Notes: generated by a model not told the origin, from the letters alone. 64,000 nucleotides of DNA from Massilia agri (GCF_024753255.1 NZ_JANUHA010000003.1:62001-126000), one strand, 5' to 3'. Shown: positions 47,695 through 58,347, numbered from the stretch's first letter. Translations and numbers: made by a program.

Positions 47695-48411
47695 ATGACC
47701 GGCTCATCAACCGATATCGAGACTCCCGTGACGCCAAGCAATCCTAAAGTCCTCCCTTCCCGCGAGTATGCCGCCTTCCTGTTCGACATGGACGGCACCA
47801 TCCTTACCTCGATCAAGTCCGCCGAGCGCGTCTGGAGCGCCTGGGCCGTGCGCCATGGGCTCGATCCCGTGACCTTCGTGCCCACCGTGCACGGCAAGCG
47901 CACCGAGGACACCATCCGCAAGCTCGGCCTGCCCGGCGTCGATCCGGTGGCCGAAGCCCTGGGCATTGCCCTGGCCGAGATTGAGGACGTGGGGGACATC
48001 GAGGAAATCCGCGGCGTGGGACGCTTCCTGGCCAGCCTGCCGACGGACCGCTGGGCCATCGTCACCTCGGCCTCGCGCCCGCTGGCGACCGCGCGCATCG
48101 CCGCCGCCGGGCTGCCCCTGCCGCCGCTGCTGGTGTCGGCCGAGGATGTGAAACACGGCAAGCCGGCGCCGGATCCCTTCCTGCTGGGGGCGCAGAAGCT
48201 GGGCGTGAATCCGCAGGATTGCCTGGTGTTCGAGGACACGCCGATCGGCCTGGCGGCAGCGGAAGCGGCCGGCATGGACAGCATCGTCGTCACGGCCACC
48301 CACACGCATCCGGTCGAGACGCGCTCGTCGCCGGTGCCCGATTACGCGGACCTGCTTGCCGTGCAGCTAGAGAACGGCATGCTCAAGGTGCAGAGGAAGA
48401 TCGGCCACTGA
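47695..48411 (+). CDS. HAD-family phosphatase (beta-phosphoglucomutase/DOG-phosphatase-like)
   Basis: A 238-residue HAD subfamily IA hydrolase: motif I FLFDMDGTILTS, motif II VTSASRPLATARI, motif III Lys in KHGKPAPDPF and motif IV VFEDTPIGLAAAEAAG. Likely substrates are small sugar phosphates such as 2-deoxyglucose-6-phosphate or glycerol-3-phosphate. The start is uncertain: ATG at 47695 or GTG at 47728; neither has a clear ribosome-binding site. It is divergent from rsgA. Confidence 0.87.
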   Translation: MTGSSTDIETPVTPSNPKVLPSREYAAFLFDMDGTILTSIKSAERVWSAWAVRHGLDPVTFVPTVHGKRTEDTIRKLGLPGVDPVAEALGIALAEIEDVGDIEEIRGVGRFLASLPTDRWAIVTSASRPLATARIAAAGLPLPPLLVSAEDVKHGKPAPDPFLLGAQKLGVNPQDCLVFEDTPIGLAAAEAAGMDSIVVTATHTHPVETRSSPVPDYADLLAVQLENGMLKVQRKIGH

Positions 48412-48476
48412 GCCGACTTGTACTGGGGCGAACGGCACCCACATGAGGCGTATCGACATTCCTCACGGAGGTGCGC

Positions 48477-48704
48477 ATGCACCGCTATCGCAACACGAGC
48501 GGCGAATCCGGCGTCGTCGCCTATGACATCGACAAGGACTCGATCACCATCCAGTTCACCGGGGGCGACCGCTACCTCTACACCGAGCGCAGCGCTGGCC
48601 CGGAGAACATTGCCAAGATGCAGGAACTGGCCCGCGAAGGCCGCGGGCTGTCCACCTTCGTCAGCCAGCATATCCGCTCGCGCTATGCGCGCAAGCTGAA
48701 CTAG
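48477..48704 (+). CDS. Small KTSC-domain-like protein
   Basis: A 75-residue protein with GVVAYDIDKDSITIQFTGGD, RYLYTERSAGPENIAKMQEL and a basic C-terminus. The layout (a Tyr-rich beta segment followed by an Arg/Lys-rich helix) resembles KTSC-like domains of unknown function. GGAGG at 48467-48471 sets the ATG at 48477 rather than the GTG at 48471. It ends three bases from the convergent cupin gene. Confidence 0.7.
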   Translation: MHRYRNTSGESGVVAYDIDKDSITIQFTGGDRYLYTERSAGPENIAKMQELAREGRGLSTFVSQHIRSRYARKLN

Positions 48705-48707
48705 GGC

Positions 48708-49172
48708 TCAGGTGCGCTTGGGATAGGGCGTGCCGTCCTTGTGCAAGTAGGAATCGGTCGCGCCGTCGTACTGCAGGTCGATGTCGGGATAGCTCGCCTT
48801 GTCTTCCCGGATGCGCGAACCGACGCAGAGGAAGACGCCCGGTCCCCAGCTGCGGTTGATGAGATGGTGCCCGTTCGGCTTTCCACCCGGGAAAGCCGCG
48901 CAGTCCCCTGCTCGCATGATGGTCTCGCCCTCGTCGGTCACCAGGACCAGCTCGCCCGACACCATCATCACGAACTCGTCCTCGTGCGAGTGCCAGTGGC
49001 GCTGCGAAGACGCGGCGCCGGGCTGGAGCTCGACCAGGTTCACGCCGAACTGGCTCAGGCCGCCGGCATCACCCAGCGCCTGCCGGGTGCGTCCGTCGAC
49101 CAGCTCGGCGAAGGGATCGGGGTAGCCCGTGCCCTTCACCACGGGGATGCTGCTCAGGTCCAGTCTCGACAT
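48708..49172 (-). CDS. Cupin-domain protein at the end of the paa operon
   Basis: A 154-residue single-domain cupin. The first cupin motif is HWHSHEDEFVMMVSGELVLV (metal His, His, Glu), the second PNGHHLINRS-like. It lies 38 bp after paaZ with a GGAGA site, so it is probably the last gene of the paa transcript. It may modify or sense a pathway compound, but cupins are too varied to say more. It is not among the known core Paa proteins. Confidence 0.83.
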   Translation of the reverse strand: MSRLDLSSIPVVKGTGYPDPFAELVDGRTRQALGDAGGLSQFGVNLVELQPGAASSQRHWHSHEDEFVMMVSGELVLVTDEGETIMRAGDCAAFPGGKPNGHHLINRSWGPGVFLCVGSRIREDKASYPDIDLQYDGATDSYLHKDGTPYPKRT

Positions 49173-49210
49173 GCGGTGATCTCCTGTTGATTCGCGGCAA
49201 GAGCGTCGTT

Positions 49211-51262
49211 TCAGCCGCGCTTCTGTACCAGCGTCAGGATATCGTAACTCGCCACCAGTTCGTCGTTCTGGTTGGTGACCTGCACGTCCCAGGCCACCAC
49301 GCCCTGCCCCCGCCCCTGTTCGTCCGTGCGGTTGCGGTCGACCTTGCGCTTGCAGGTGAGCCTTGCGCGGATGGTGTCGCCGATCGCCACCGGCGCGACG
49401 AAGCGCAGGTTGTCCAGGCCGTAGTTGGCCAGCACCGGCCCCGGGGCCGGCGACACGAACAGTCCCGCCGCCGCCGACAGCACGAAGTAGCCGTGGGCGA
49501 TGCGCTTGCCGAACTGGGTGTCCTTGGCCGCGATCTCGTCGAAGTGCATGTAGAAGTAGTCGCCCGAGACGCCGCCAAAGTTGACGATGTCGGCTTCGCT
49601 CACGGTGCGGCGATGGGTCAGCAGCGAGTGGCCGACTTCCAGGTCCTCGAACCAGCGGCGGAAAGGATGGACCTCGGTTTCCTTGACCGCGCCACCACGC
49701 ACGTATTCGCCCGTCACGGCACCCAGCATGGTCGGCGAGCCCTGGACCGCGGCGCGCTGCAGGAAGTGCTTCACGGCGCGGATGCCGCCCAGCTCTTCGC
49801 CACCGCCGGCGCGGCCCGGACCGCCGTGCTTCAGCTGCGGCAGCGGCGAGCCGTGGCCGGTGGAGTCCACGGCCGATTCGCGCTCGAGGATGTGCACGCG
49901 GCCGTGCGAGGCGGCGGCGATCGGCACCGCGTGCGCGGCGATGGCCGGGTCTTTGGTGACGAGCGTCGTCACCAGGCTGCCCTTGCCGCGTGCGGCGAGA
50001 GTCAAGGCTTCGTCGATGTCGCGGTAGGTCATCACGGTGGAGACCGGGCCGAAGGCTTCGATGTCGTGGACGGCGTCGTTGACCATCGCGTTGCGGCACA
50101 GGAGCAGGGTCGGTGCGAAGAAGGCGCCAGCAGCTACGCCCTCACCCACCGGATTGAAACCGTCGCGGGCACTGAACAGGACTTCGTTGCCGCGTGCGAG
50201 CATCTCGACGCGTTCCGACACGTCGCGGTGCTGGTCCATCGAGGCCAGCGCGCCCATGCGCACGCCCTCGACCTTCGGATTGCCGACGGTGATCTTGGCC
50301 AGGCGCTCGCGCAGGCGCGCGCCCACCGCTTCGGCATGCTGCTCCGGCACGATCACGCGGCGGATCGCCGTGCACTTCTGGCCGGCCTTGCCGGTCATCT
50401 CGCGCGCGACTTCCTTGACGAACAGGTCGAACTCCGGGTCGTCGGGCGTGACGTCAGGGGCCAGGATCGCGCAGTTGAGCGAGTCGGCTTCGGCGGTGAA
50501 GGGGACCGCTTCGCGGATCAGGTTCGGGTTGGCCTTCAGCTTGGCGGCGGTATCGGCCGAGCCGGTAAAGGTGACGGCATCGAAGCCGCCCAGGCGGTCG
50601 AGCAGGTCGCCGGTCGATCCGATGACGAGCTGCAGCGCGCCTTCCGGCAGCAGGCCGGAGTCCATCATCATCCTGACGGTCGCGTGGGTCAGGTAGCTGG
50701 TGGCAGTCGCCGGCTTGACGATGCAGGGCATGGCGGCCAGGAAGCTCGGCGCGAATTTTTCCAGCATGCCCCAGATCGGGAAGTTGAAGGCATTGATGTG
50801 CACTGCGAGACCGCCGCGCGGCACCAGGATGTGGGTGCCGGCGAAACCGCCGCGCTTGCCCAGGGCCATGGCCGGGCCTTCGTGCAGGACGTTCGACGAG
50901 GGCAGCTCGCGCGAACCCATGCTGGCGTACGCGAACAGGGTGCCGATGCCGCCTTCGACGTCGACCCAGCTGTCCGGGCGGGTGGCGCCGGTCAGGTGCG
51001 AGATTTCGTACAGCTCTTCCTTGCGCTCCATCATGTAGAGCGCCAGCGCTTTCAGGCGCTGGGCGCGCTTCTGGAAGTCGAGCTGCATCAGGGCCGGGAT
51101 GCCGGTCTTGCGGCCATAGGTGACGGCTTCGTCGAAGTCGATCTTCTCGGCGTGGGTGTGATAGATCAGTTCATTGTTCAGCGCGCTGTGCAGCGGGGTG
51201 TGCGCCTCGGTACCGTGCCAGCGGCCGGCGATCAGGCTTTGCAGGGTGGCGATATTGCCCAT
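49211..51262 (-). CDS. paaZ: Bifunctional oxepin-CoA hydrolase / semialdehyde dehydrogenase PaaZ
   Basis: A 683-residue fusion. Residues 1-525 are an aldehyde dehydrogenase (TFTGSADTAAKLK, catalytic Cys in GKAGQKCTAIRRVIV). Residues 540-683 are a MaoC-like hydratase (TVSEADIVNFGGVSGDYFYM, HGYFVLSAAAGLF). PaaZ opens the oxepin-CoA ring and oxidises the resulting semialdehyde to 3-oxo-5,6-dehydrosuberyl-CoA. It is late in the paa operon, 25 bp after paaY. Confidence 0.96.
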   Translation of the reverse strand: MGNIATLQSLIAGRWHGTEAHTPLHSALNNELIYHTHAEKIDFDEAVTYGRKTGIPALMQLDFQKRAQRLKALALYMMERKEELYEISHLTGATRPDSWVDVEGGIGTLFAYASMGSRELPSSNVLHEGPAMALGKRGGFAGTHILVPRGGLAVHINAFNFPIWGMLEKFAPSFLAAMPCIVKPATATSYLTHATVRMMMDSGLLPEGALQLVIGSTGDLLDRLGGFDAVTFTGSADTAAKLKANPNLIREAVPFTAEADSLNCAILAPDVTPDDPEFDLFVKEVAREMTGKAGQKCTAIRRVIVPEQHAEAVGARLRERLAKITVGNPKVEGVRMGALASMDQHRDVSERVEMLARGNEVLFSARDGFNPVGEGVAAGAFFAPTLLLCRNAMVNDAVHDIEAFGPVSTVMTYRDIDEALTLAARGKGSLVTTLVTKDPAIAAHAVPIAAASHGRVHILERESAVDSTGHGSPLPQLKHGGPGRAGGGEELGGIRAVKHFLQRAAVQGSPTMLGAVTGEYVRGGAVKETEVHPFRRWFEDLEVGHSLLTHRRTVSEADIVNFGGVSGDYFYMHFDEIAAKDTQFGKRIAHGYFVLSAAAGLFVSPAPGPVLANYGLDNLRFVAPVAIGDTIRARLTCKRKVDRNRTDEQGRGQGVVAWDVQVTNQNDELVASYDILTLVQKRG

Positions 51263-51287
51263 GTCGTTCGTCTCCGTTCTTGTCTCT

Positions 51288-51887
51288 TCAGGATTTCGGT
51301 TTGTGCATGCCGCTCGGGTCGAACGCGATGCCCTTGCGATCCGGCTCCACTTCCGTCAAGGCTTCGACCTCGCGCATCGTCTCCAGCGAGCGCACGTTCA
51401 GCTCGTGGTACTGGCGCGTGCCGAAGCTCTTCCACTTCACATCATCAATCGTCAGCTCGCGCATGATCTTCGCGGGCGTGCCCATCACCATGCTGCGCGG
51501 CGGGATGACCATGCCCGCCTTCACGAAGCTCATCGCGGCGACGATCGATTCTTCGCCCACGACGGCCTTGTCCATCACGACCGCATTCATGCCCACCATG
51601 GCGTTGCGCTTGATGCGGCAACCGTGCAGCACCGCGCCGTGGCCGATGTGGCCGTCGACTTCGACCACCGTGTCCTCGCCCGGGAAGCCGTGCATCACGC
51701 AGGTGTCCTGCAGGTTGGCTCCCTCCTCCAGGATCAGGCGACCGAAGTCGCCGCGCAGCGAAGCCAGCGGGCCGATGTAGCAGCGCGGGCCGACGATGAC
51801 GTCGCCGATCAGCACCGCGCTCGGGTGCACGTAGGCGGTGGGGTGCACCACCGGCCGCACGCCGTTGATCTCGTAGACCTTGACCAT
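51288..51887 (-). CDS. paaY: Phenylacetate pathway thioesterase PaaY (gamma-carbonic-anhydrase-like)
   Basis: A 199-residue left-handed beta-helix protein of hexapeptide repeats (VHPSAVLIGDVIVGPRCYIG, HIGHGAVLHGCRIKRNAMVG). In E. coli PaaY is a thioesterase that rescues the pathway from dead-end 2-hydroxycyclohepta-1,4,6-triene-1-formyl-CoA. I start at MVKVYEING; the in-frame extension upstream overlaps the thiolase gene. Two bases separate it from the thiolase stop. Confidence 0.93.
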   Translation of the reverse strand: MVKVYEINGVRPVVHPTAYVHPSAVLIGDVIVGPRCYIGPLASLRGDFGRLILEEGANLQDTCVMHGFPGEDTVVEVDGHIGHGAVLHGCRIKRNAMVGMNAVVMDKAVVGEESIVAAMSFVKAGMVIPPRSMVMGTPAKIMRELTIDDVKWKSFGTRQYHELNVRSLETMREVEALTEVEPDRKGIAFDPSGMHKPKS

Positions 51888-51889
51888 GC

Positions 51890-53092
<1,203 letters not shown>

Positions 53093-53107
53093 GGTGTCTC
53101 CTCTGGT

Positions 53108-54421
53108 TTAGTTTTTTGGGCGCTTGTCGACCACGCGGCGGGCCTTGCCGGTCAGCGTGCGTTCGATGCCGCCTGGCGGGGTCAATGTCACGCGGGTGGT
53201 CACGCCCACATAGGTCTTGATGCGGTGCTGGAGTTCGCGGCCCAAGGCGTCCACGTCGGCCTGCGAAATCGCGGCGTCGCGCAGCTCGCCCAGCACCTCC
53301 AGCGTGTCCAGGTGGCCGTCGCGCGCCACCACCAGCTGGTATTGCGGCGCCAGCGCCGGCATCTTCAGGATGATTTCTTCGATCTGGCTCGGGAACACGT
53401 TCACGCCGCGGATGATCAGCATGTCGTCGGAACGCCCCGTGATGCGGCTAATTCTGCGCATCGAGCGCGAGGTCGGCGGCAGCAGGCGCGTCAGGTCGCG
53501 GGTGCGGTAGCGGATGATGGGCAGCGCTTCCTTGCTGAGCGACGTGAACACGAGTTCGCCCTCCTCGCCGTCCGGCAGCACTTCGCCGGTATCGGGATCG
53601 ATGATCTCGGGGTAGAAATGGTCTTCCCAGATCACCGGGCCGTCCTTGCTCTCGATGCACTCGCTGGCCACGCCCGGGCCCATCACCTCGGACAGGCCAT
53701 AGATGTCGACCGCATCGATGCCGGCGCGCGCCTCGATCTCGCTGCGCATCGCATCGGTCCAGGGTTCGGCCCCGAAGATGCCGACCTTGAGCAAAGACTG
53801 CGCCGGATCCAGGCCCTGGCGTGCGAATTCCTCGACGATGTTCAGCATGTAGGAGGGCGTGACCATGATGATCGAGGGCTTGAAGTCCTGGATCAGCTGC
53901 ACCTGCTTCTCGGTCTGGCCGCCCGACATCGGGATCACCGTGCAGCCGAGCTTCTCGGCGCCGTAGTGGGCGCCCAGGCCGCCGGTGAAGAGGCCATAGC
54001 CGTAGGAGATGTGGACCATGTCGCCCGCACGTCCCCCGGCGGCGCGGATCGAGCGCGCCACCACGCCGGCCCAGGTGTCGATGTCGTGCTGGGTGTAGCC
54101 CACCACGGTGGCCTTGCCGGTGGTGCCGCTCGAGGCGTGGATTCGCACCACCTGCTCACGCGGCACGGCGAACAGGCCGAAGGGATAGTTGTCGCGCAGG
54201 GTCTTCTTGTCGGTGAAGGGGAACTTCGCCAGGTCGCCCAGGGACTTCAGGTCTTCCGGGTGCACGCCGGCCGCGTCGAAAGCGGCGCGGTAGTGCGGCA
54301 CGTTCTCGTAGGCGTGGTGCAGCGACCATTTCAGGCGCCCGAGCTGCAGGGCCTGCAGCTCGTCGCGGCTCGCGCGTTCGATCGGTTCCAGCTCATTCGG
54401 AGCAGGGGTGCGTTGGACCAT
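53108..54421 (-). CDS. paaK: Phenylacetate-CoA ligase PaaK
   Basis: A 437-residue adenylate-forming ligase that activates phenylacetate with ATP and CoA, the entry step. ATP-loop IHASSGTTGKATVVGYTQHD, IYGLSEVMGPGVASE, and the C-terminal hinge RITGRSDDMLIIRGVNVFPS are typical of PaaK. It lies 34 bp after paaI within the operon. Length matches characterised PaaK proteins. Confidence 0.97.
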   Translation of the reverse strand: MVQRTPAPNELEPIERASRDELQALQLGRLKWSLHHAYENVPHYRAAFDAAGVHPEDLKSLGDLAKFPFTDKKTLRDNYPFGLFAVPREQVVRIHASSGTTGKATVVGYTQHDIDTWAGVVARSIRAAGGRAGDMVHISYGYGLFTGGLGAHYGAEKLGCTVIPMSGGQTEKQVQLIQDFKPSIIMVTPSYMLNIVEEFARQGLDPAQSLLKVGIFGAEPWTDAMRSEIEARAGIDAVDIYGLSEVMGPGVASECIESKDGPVIWEDHFYPEIIDPDTGEVLPDGEEGELVFTSLSKEALPIIRYRTRDLTRLLPPTSRSMRRISRITGRSDDMLIIRGVNVFPSQIEEIILKMPALAPQYQLVVARDGHLDTLEVLGELRDAAISQADVDALGRELQHRIKTYVGVTTRVTLTPPGGIERTLTGKARRVVDKRPKN

Positions 54422-54455
54422 TCCGGCCTCCTATCGTGTTGCAAAAGCGGTACTG

Positions 54456-54893
54456 CTAGCGTTCGGCCACCATCCCACTGACACGGTGCGACTTCCCGCG
54501 GAACAGGGCGATCTTCTTCCCTTCCTGGTTCGTCACGGTGATGTCGTAGACGCCCGTCTTGCCCTGCAAGGCCTGCTCCACCGCCTCGGCCACCAGTACG
54601 TCGCCCTCGCGGCCGGGGGCCAGGTAGTCGATGGTGCAGCCGGCGCCGACGGTATTGAAGTTGTGCGAGTTGCAGGCGAAGGCGAAGGCGCTGTCGGCCA
54701 GCATGAAGATGTAGCCGCCGTGGCAGGTGGCGTGCCCGTTGAGCATGTCGCCGCGCACGTGCATCGACATGCGGGCGTAGCCGGGGCGGATCTCGTCCAA
54801 GGTCATGCCCAGGGCCTGGCTGGCCGGGTCGCGCTCGTACATGGTCTTGCCGGCCAGCTCGGCCAGCGCCTGCGGGCTGCCATCATCATGCAT
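54456..54893 (-). CDS. paaI: Acyl-CoA thioesterase PaaI
   Basis: A 145-residue hotdog-fold thioesterase: NGHATCHGGYIFMLADSAFA with the catalytic Asp, then GAGCTIDYLAPGREGDVLV. It releases CoA from ring-hydroxylated phenylacetyl-CoA that cannot proceed. The ATG at 54893 lies 8 bases inside the end of paaH, so translation is coupled. A longer in-frame start would overlap paaH much further and lacks homology. Confidence 0.93.
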   Translation of the reverse strand: MHDDGSPQALAELAGKTMYERDPASQALGMTLDEIRPGYARMSMHVRGDMLNGHATCHGGYIFMLADSAFAFACNSHNFNTVGAGCTIDYLAPGREGDVLVAEAVEQALQGKTGVYDITVTNQEGKKIALFRGKSHRVSGMVAER

Positions 54894-56424
54894 GGAAGCG
54901 CGCTCCGGTCGGATTGGCGGCGATCTTGCGGCGCAGGAGCGGCGAGACGCGGTAGCGGTCTTCGCCATAGCTCGCGGCCAGGTGCGACAGGACGGTGACG
55001 ACCTGCTGCAGGCCGATGCTGTCGGCCCAGGCCAGCGGGCCGCGCGGGTAGTTGACGCCCTTCTGCATCGCGATATCGACGGCAACGGCGCTGCACACGC
55101 CCTGGTTGACGGCATCGGCCGCTTCATTGGCCAGCATGGCGACGGTGCGCATCACGGCCATGCCGGGCACGTCGTCCAGGCGCGTGACCGCTAAGCCGGC
55201 GGCCTGGAACATGCCGACCACCGCGTTGTAGGCGGCGTCGCTGCACTGGTCGGCGCGCGCCAGCGCGATGCGGGTGGCCTTGCCGGCGTCGAGCAGCAGG
55301 TCGTAGATGACCGTATCTGGATGCCAGGTCTCGGCCGCGCGCTCGGTGGCCGTGCGGCCGTCGGTGAGATACACGGCGGCTGCCCCGCACAGGAAGCCGG
55401 GCGTGCCTTCGAATGCTTCATGGCGCGGCAGCTCGAAGCCGGCGGCCGCCAGGCGTGCGGCCAGCGGCGCCAGGGTGCTCGATTCGCCACCGATCAGCGC
55501 CACGGAATCGGGCCGCGCCTGCGGCGCTTCGGTGTGCACGGCAGGCTTCTCGACGCCTTCGCCGTAGCGGTAGAAGCCGCGGCCGGTCTTGCGGCCCAGG
55601 AAGCCGGCGTTGACCAGTTCCTGCTGCAGGATCGAGGGTGTGAAGCGCGGGTCGCCGAAATAGGCGTCGTAGACCGAGTTCGTCACCGAGAAGTTGACGT
55701 CGTGGCCGATCAGGTCCATCAGCTCGAAGGCGCCCATCCGGAAGCCGCCGCAGTCGCGCAGCACGGCGTCGATGGTGGCGGGGTCGCCGGCCTGCTCCAG
55801 CAGCAGGCGCAGGCTTTCCGCGTAATACGGACGGGCGACGCGGTTGACGATGAAGCCCGGCGTCGACTTGGCGTGCACCGGGTTCTTGCCCCAGGCTTCG
55901 GCGGTGGCATGGACGGTGTCGGCGACCTGCCTGCTTGTCGCGATGCCACTGATGACTTCGACCAGCGCCATCAGGGGCACCGGGTTAAAGAAGTGCATGC
56001 CGACCAGGCGTTCCGGACGGCGCAGGGGTGCGGCGATCGCGGTGACGGAGATCGACGAGGTATTCGTGGCCAGGATGCAGTCATCAAGCACGATGCCTTC
56101 CAGTTCGGTGAACAGGGCGCGCTTGGCGTCCAGGTTCTCGACGATGGCTTCGACCACCAGCGCTGCCTTTGCCGCTTCCTGCAAGGTGCCGATGCGCTTG
56201 AGGCGTTCGCCGGCGAGGTCCGCTTCGACGGCGCCCATGCGTCCCTTTTCGACCAGTTTGGCGTAAGTAGCCTTGATGCCGTCGATGGCCTTGTCGGCCG
56301 CTTCGACGCGGGTATCGAACAGCAGCACCTGGTGGCCGGCGGTGGCCGCGACCTGGGCGATGCCGGAACCCATGGCGCCGCTGCCGACGACGGCAACGAT
56401 GCTTTCCTTCGGGAGTGCCTGCAT
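54886..56424 (-). CDS. paaH: 3-hydroxyadipyl-CoA dehydrogenase PaaH
   Basis: A 512-residue NAD-dependent dehydrogenase. Rossmann motif VAVVGSGAMGSGIAQVAATA, TNTSSISVTAIAAPLRRPER and the catalytic His region VGMHFFNPVPLMALVE. A second 3HCDH C-terminal domain follows (about 400-510), as in E. coli PaaH. It oxidises 3-hydroxyadipyl-CoA to 3-oxoadipyl-CoA. Three bases separate it from paaG. Confidence 0.96.
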   Translation of the reverse strand: MQALPKESIVAVVGSGAMGSGIAQVAATAGHQVLLFDTRVEAADKAIDGIKATYAKLVEKGRMGAVEADLAGERLKRIGTLQEAAKAALVVEAIVENLDAKRALFTELEGIVLDDCILATNTSSISVTAIAAPLRRPERLVGMHFFNPVPLMALVEVISGIATSRQVADTVHATAEAWGKNPVHAKSTPGFIVNRVARPYYAESLRLLLEQAGDPATIDAVLRDCGGFRMGAFELMDLIGHDVNFSVTNSVYDAYFGDPRFTPSILQQELVNAGFLGRKTGRGFYRYGEGVEKPAVHTEAPQARPDSVALIGGESSTLAPLAARLAAAGFELPRHEAFEGTPGFLCGAAAVYLTDGRTATERAAETWHPDTVIYDLLLDAGKATRIALARADQCSDAAYNAVVGMFQAAGLAVTRLDDVPGMAVMRTVAMLANEAADAVNQGVCSAVAVDIAMQKGVNYPRGPLAWADSIGLQQVVTVLSHLAASYGEDRYRVSPLLRRKIAANPTGARFHA

Positions 56425-56427
56425 TGC

Positions 56428-57219
56428 TTACTCTCCCTTGAAGTGCGCCGGACGTTTGGCGATGAAGGCGGCAACGCCCTCGCGGTAGTCGTGGCTGTAG
56501 CCGAGTTCGCGCATCATTTCGCCCTCGAGCTTCAATTGTTCCGGCAGGGTGTTGGTCCAGCTGGCCTGCAGGGCTTTCTTGGTGAAGGCCAGGCCTTTCG
56601 TTGGCGCGGCGGCGAAATGCTCAGCCATGGCCATGGCCTGGTCCATCAGGGCTTCGTCGGGGACGCAGGCCCAGATCAGGCCCCACTGCTCGGCCTTCTC
56701 GGCGCTGAGCTTCTCGCCCAGCATGGCAAGACCCGTGGCGCGCGCCTGGCCGATCAGGCGCGGCAGGTGCCAGGTGCCGCCGGTGTCCGGGATCAGGCCC
56801 AGCTTGCAGAAGGCCTCGATGAAGCTGGCCGATTTTGCGGCCAGCACGATGTCGCAGGCCAGCGCCAGGTTGGCGCCGGCGCCGGCGGCCACGCCGTTGA
56901 CGGCGCAGATGACGGGCATCGGCAGTGTTTTCAGGGTCAACACCAGCGGCGCGTAGAACTTCTCGACCGATTCGCCGAGGTCCACGCCCGGTGCGCCCGG
57001 TTCGACCGCGCGGTCCTGCAGGTCCTGGCCGGCGCAGAAACCGCGGCCGGCGCCGGTGAGGACCAGCACGCGCACGGACTTGTCGGCCTGGAGTTTGTCC
57101 AGGGCGTCGCGCACCTCGAGGTGCATGGCCTGGGTGAAGCTGTTCAGGCGGTCGGGGCGGTTCAGGGTCAGGAGGGCGATGCCGTTCTCGATCTTGAACT
57201 GGATGGTTTCGTAGCTCAT
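56428..57219 (-). CDS. paaG: Ring-1,2-epoxyphenylacetyl-CoA isomerase PaaG
   Basis: A 263-residue crotonase-fold enzyme: LVLTGAGRGFCAGQDLQDR (oxyanion hole), VNGVAAGAGANLALACDIV, and the catalytic Asp in LGLIPDTGGTWHLPRLIG. PaaG turns the epoxide into oxepin-CoA and also shifts double bonds later in the pathway. It begins 50 bp after paaE, the largest gap in the operon. No separate paaF hydratase gene is next to it. Confidence 0.95.
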   Translation of the reverse strand: MSYETIQFKIENGIALLTLNRPDRLNSFTQAMHLEVRDALDKLQADKSVRVLVLTGAGRGFCAGQDLQDRAVEPGAPGVDLGESVEKFYAPLVLTLKTLPMPVICAVNGVAAGAGANLALACDIVLAAKSASFIEAFCKLGLIPDTGGTWHLPRLIGQARATGLAMLGEKLSAEKAEQWGLIWACVPDEALMDQAMAMAEHFAAAPTKGLAFTKKALQASWTNTLPEQLKLEGEMMRELGYSHDYREGVAAFIAKRPAHFKGE

Positions 57220-57269
57220 GGATGTCTCCTCGTCTTCTTGTTGTTTGTCGGACTGCTCGGTTGGACCAA

Positions 57270-58346
57270 TTACTCTGCGATGTCGAAGTCGACCACCACC
57301 TTGTCCGTGATCGGGAAGCTCTGGCAACTCAGCACGAAGCCGCGCGCCACTTCGTAGTCTTCCAGCGCGTAGTTCACGTCCATCTCGACCTGGCCGTCGA
57401 GCACCTTGCAGCGGCAGGTCGAGCACACGCCGCCCTTGCAGGAGTAGCGCATGTCGATGCCGGCGCGCAGGCCGGCGTCGAGCAGGGATTCCTTGTCCTT
57501 GTCCATCGTGAAGCTGGCCGCGTTGCCGTCCATGATGACGGTGACCTCGGTCTGATGCTGCTGCCCTGCTTCCACCTTGCGCGGCTTGTGCTCGTGCTTC
57601 GGGATGCTGGCGGCGAACAGCTCGATGCGGATCTTTTCCTTGGCCAGGCCGGCGTCCTGCAATGCGCGCGAGACGCCGTGCATCATGTCTTCGGGGCCGC
57701 AGATGAAGGCGACGTCGATGTCGCGGATGTCGATCCAGTGCTTCAGGAAGTGGCCGCACTTCTCTTCGGTGATGCGGCCGTTGAAGAGTTCGATGTCCTG
57801 CTGCTCGCGGCTCATCACATACACCAGCTTGAGCCGGTCCATGTACGTATCCTTGAGATCGGTCAGCTCGTCGCGGAAGATCACGCTTGAGGAGGCGCGG
57901 TTGCCGTAGACGATGGTGAAACGGCTCTTCGGCTCGGCCAGCAGGGTGGTCTTGACGATCGACAGGATGGGCGTGATGCCGCTGCCGGCGGCGAAGGCCA
58001 GGTAGTGGCGTTCGCTCTGCGCGTCGAGCGGCACGTTGAAGTGGCCCATCGGCGGCATCACGTCGAGGGTAGCGCCGGGTTTGAGGTGTTCGTTGGCCCA
58101 GCTCGAGAACAGGCCGCCGCCGACGCGCTTGATCGCCACGCGCAGGGTGTCGTCCTGCACCGCCGAGCAGATCGAGTAGGAACGGCGCACGTCCTCGCCG
58201 TCGATCATGGCGCGCAGGGTCAGGTGCTGGCCCTGCTGGTAGGCGAATTGCGGTTTCAGCTCGGCCGGGACGTCGAAGGTGACGGCGATGGCGTCGCGGG
58301 TTTCGTGTTTCACCTTCGCGACGGTCAAGGGATAGAATTTGCTCAT
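57270..58346 (-). CDS. paaE: Phenylacetyl-CoA epoxidase reductase PaaE
   Basis: A 358-residue NADPH reductase. FAD domain with RRSYSICSA, NAD domain with FAAGSGITPILSIVK and CGPEDMMHG, and a C-terminal plant-type 2Fe-2S ferredoxin (SCKGGVCSTCRCKV, then LSCQ). It passes electrons from NADPH to the PaaABC oxygenase. One base separates it from paaD. Confidence 0.96.
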   Translation of the reverse strand: MSKFYPLTVAKVKHETRDAIAVTFDVPAELKPQFAYQQGQHLTLRAMIDGEDVRRSYSICSAVQDDTLRVAIKRVGGGLFSSWANEHLKPGATLDVMPPMGHFNVPLDAQSERHYLAFAAGSGITPILSIVKTTLLAEPKSRFTIVYGNRASSSVIFRDELTDLKDTYMDRLKLVYVMSREQQDIELFNGRITEEKCGHFLKHWIDIRDIDVAFICGPEDMMHGVSRALQDAGLAKEKIRIELFAASIPKHEHKPRKVEAGQQHQTEVTVIMDGNAASFTMDKDKESLLDAGLRAGIDMRYSCKGGVCSTCRCKVLDGQVEMDVNYALEDYEVARGFVLSCQSFPITDKVVVDFDIAE

Positions 58347-58347
58347 C

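Noticed and set aside
55321-57357. Long plus-strand open frame opposite paaH and paaG
   Set aside because: It lies opposite two clear enzymes and shows no family features or ribosome-binding site.
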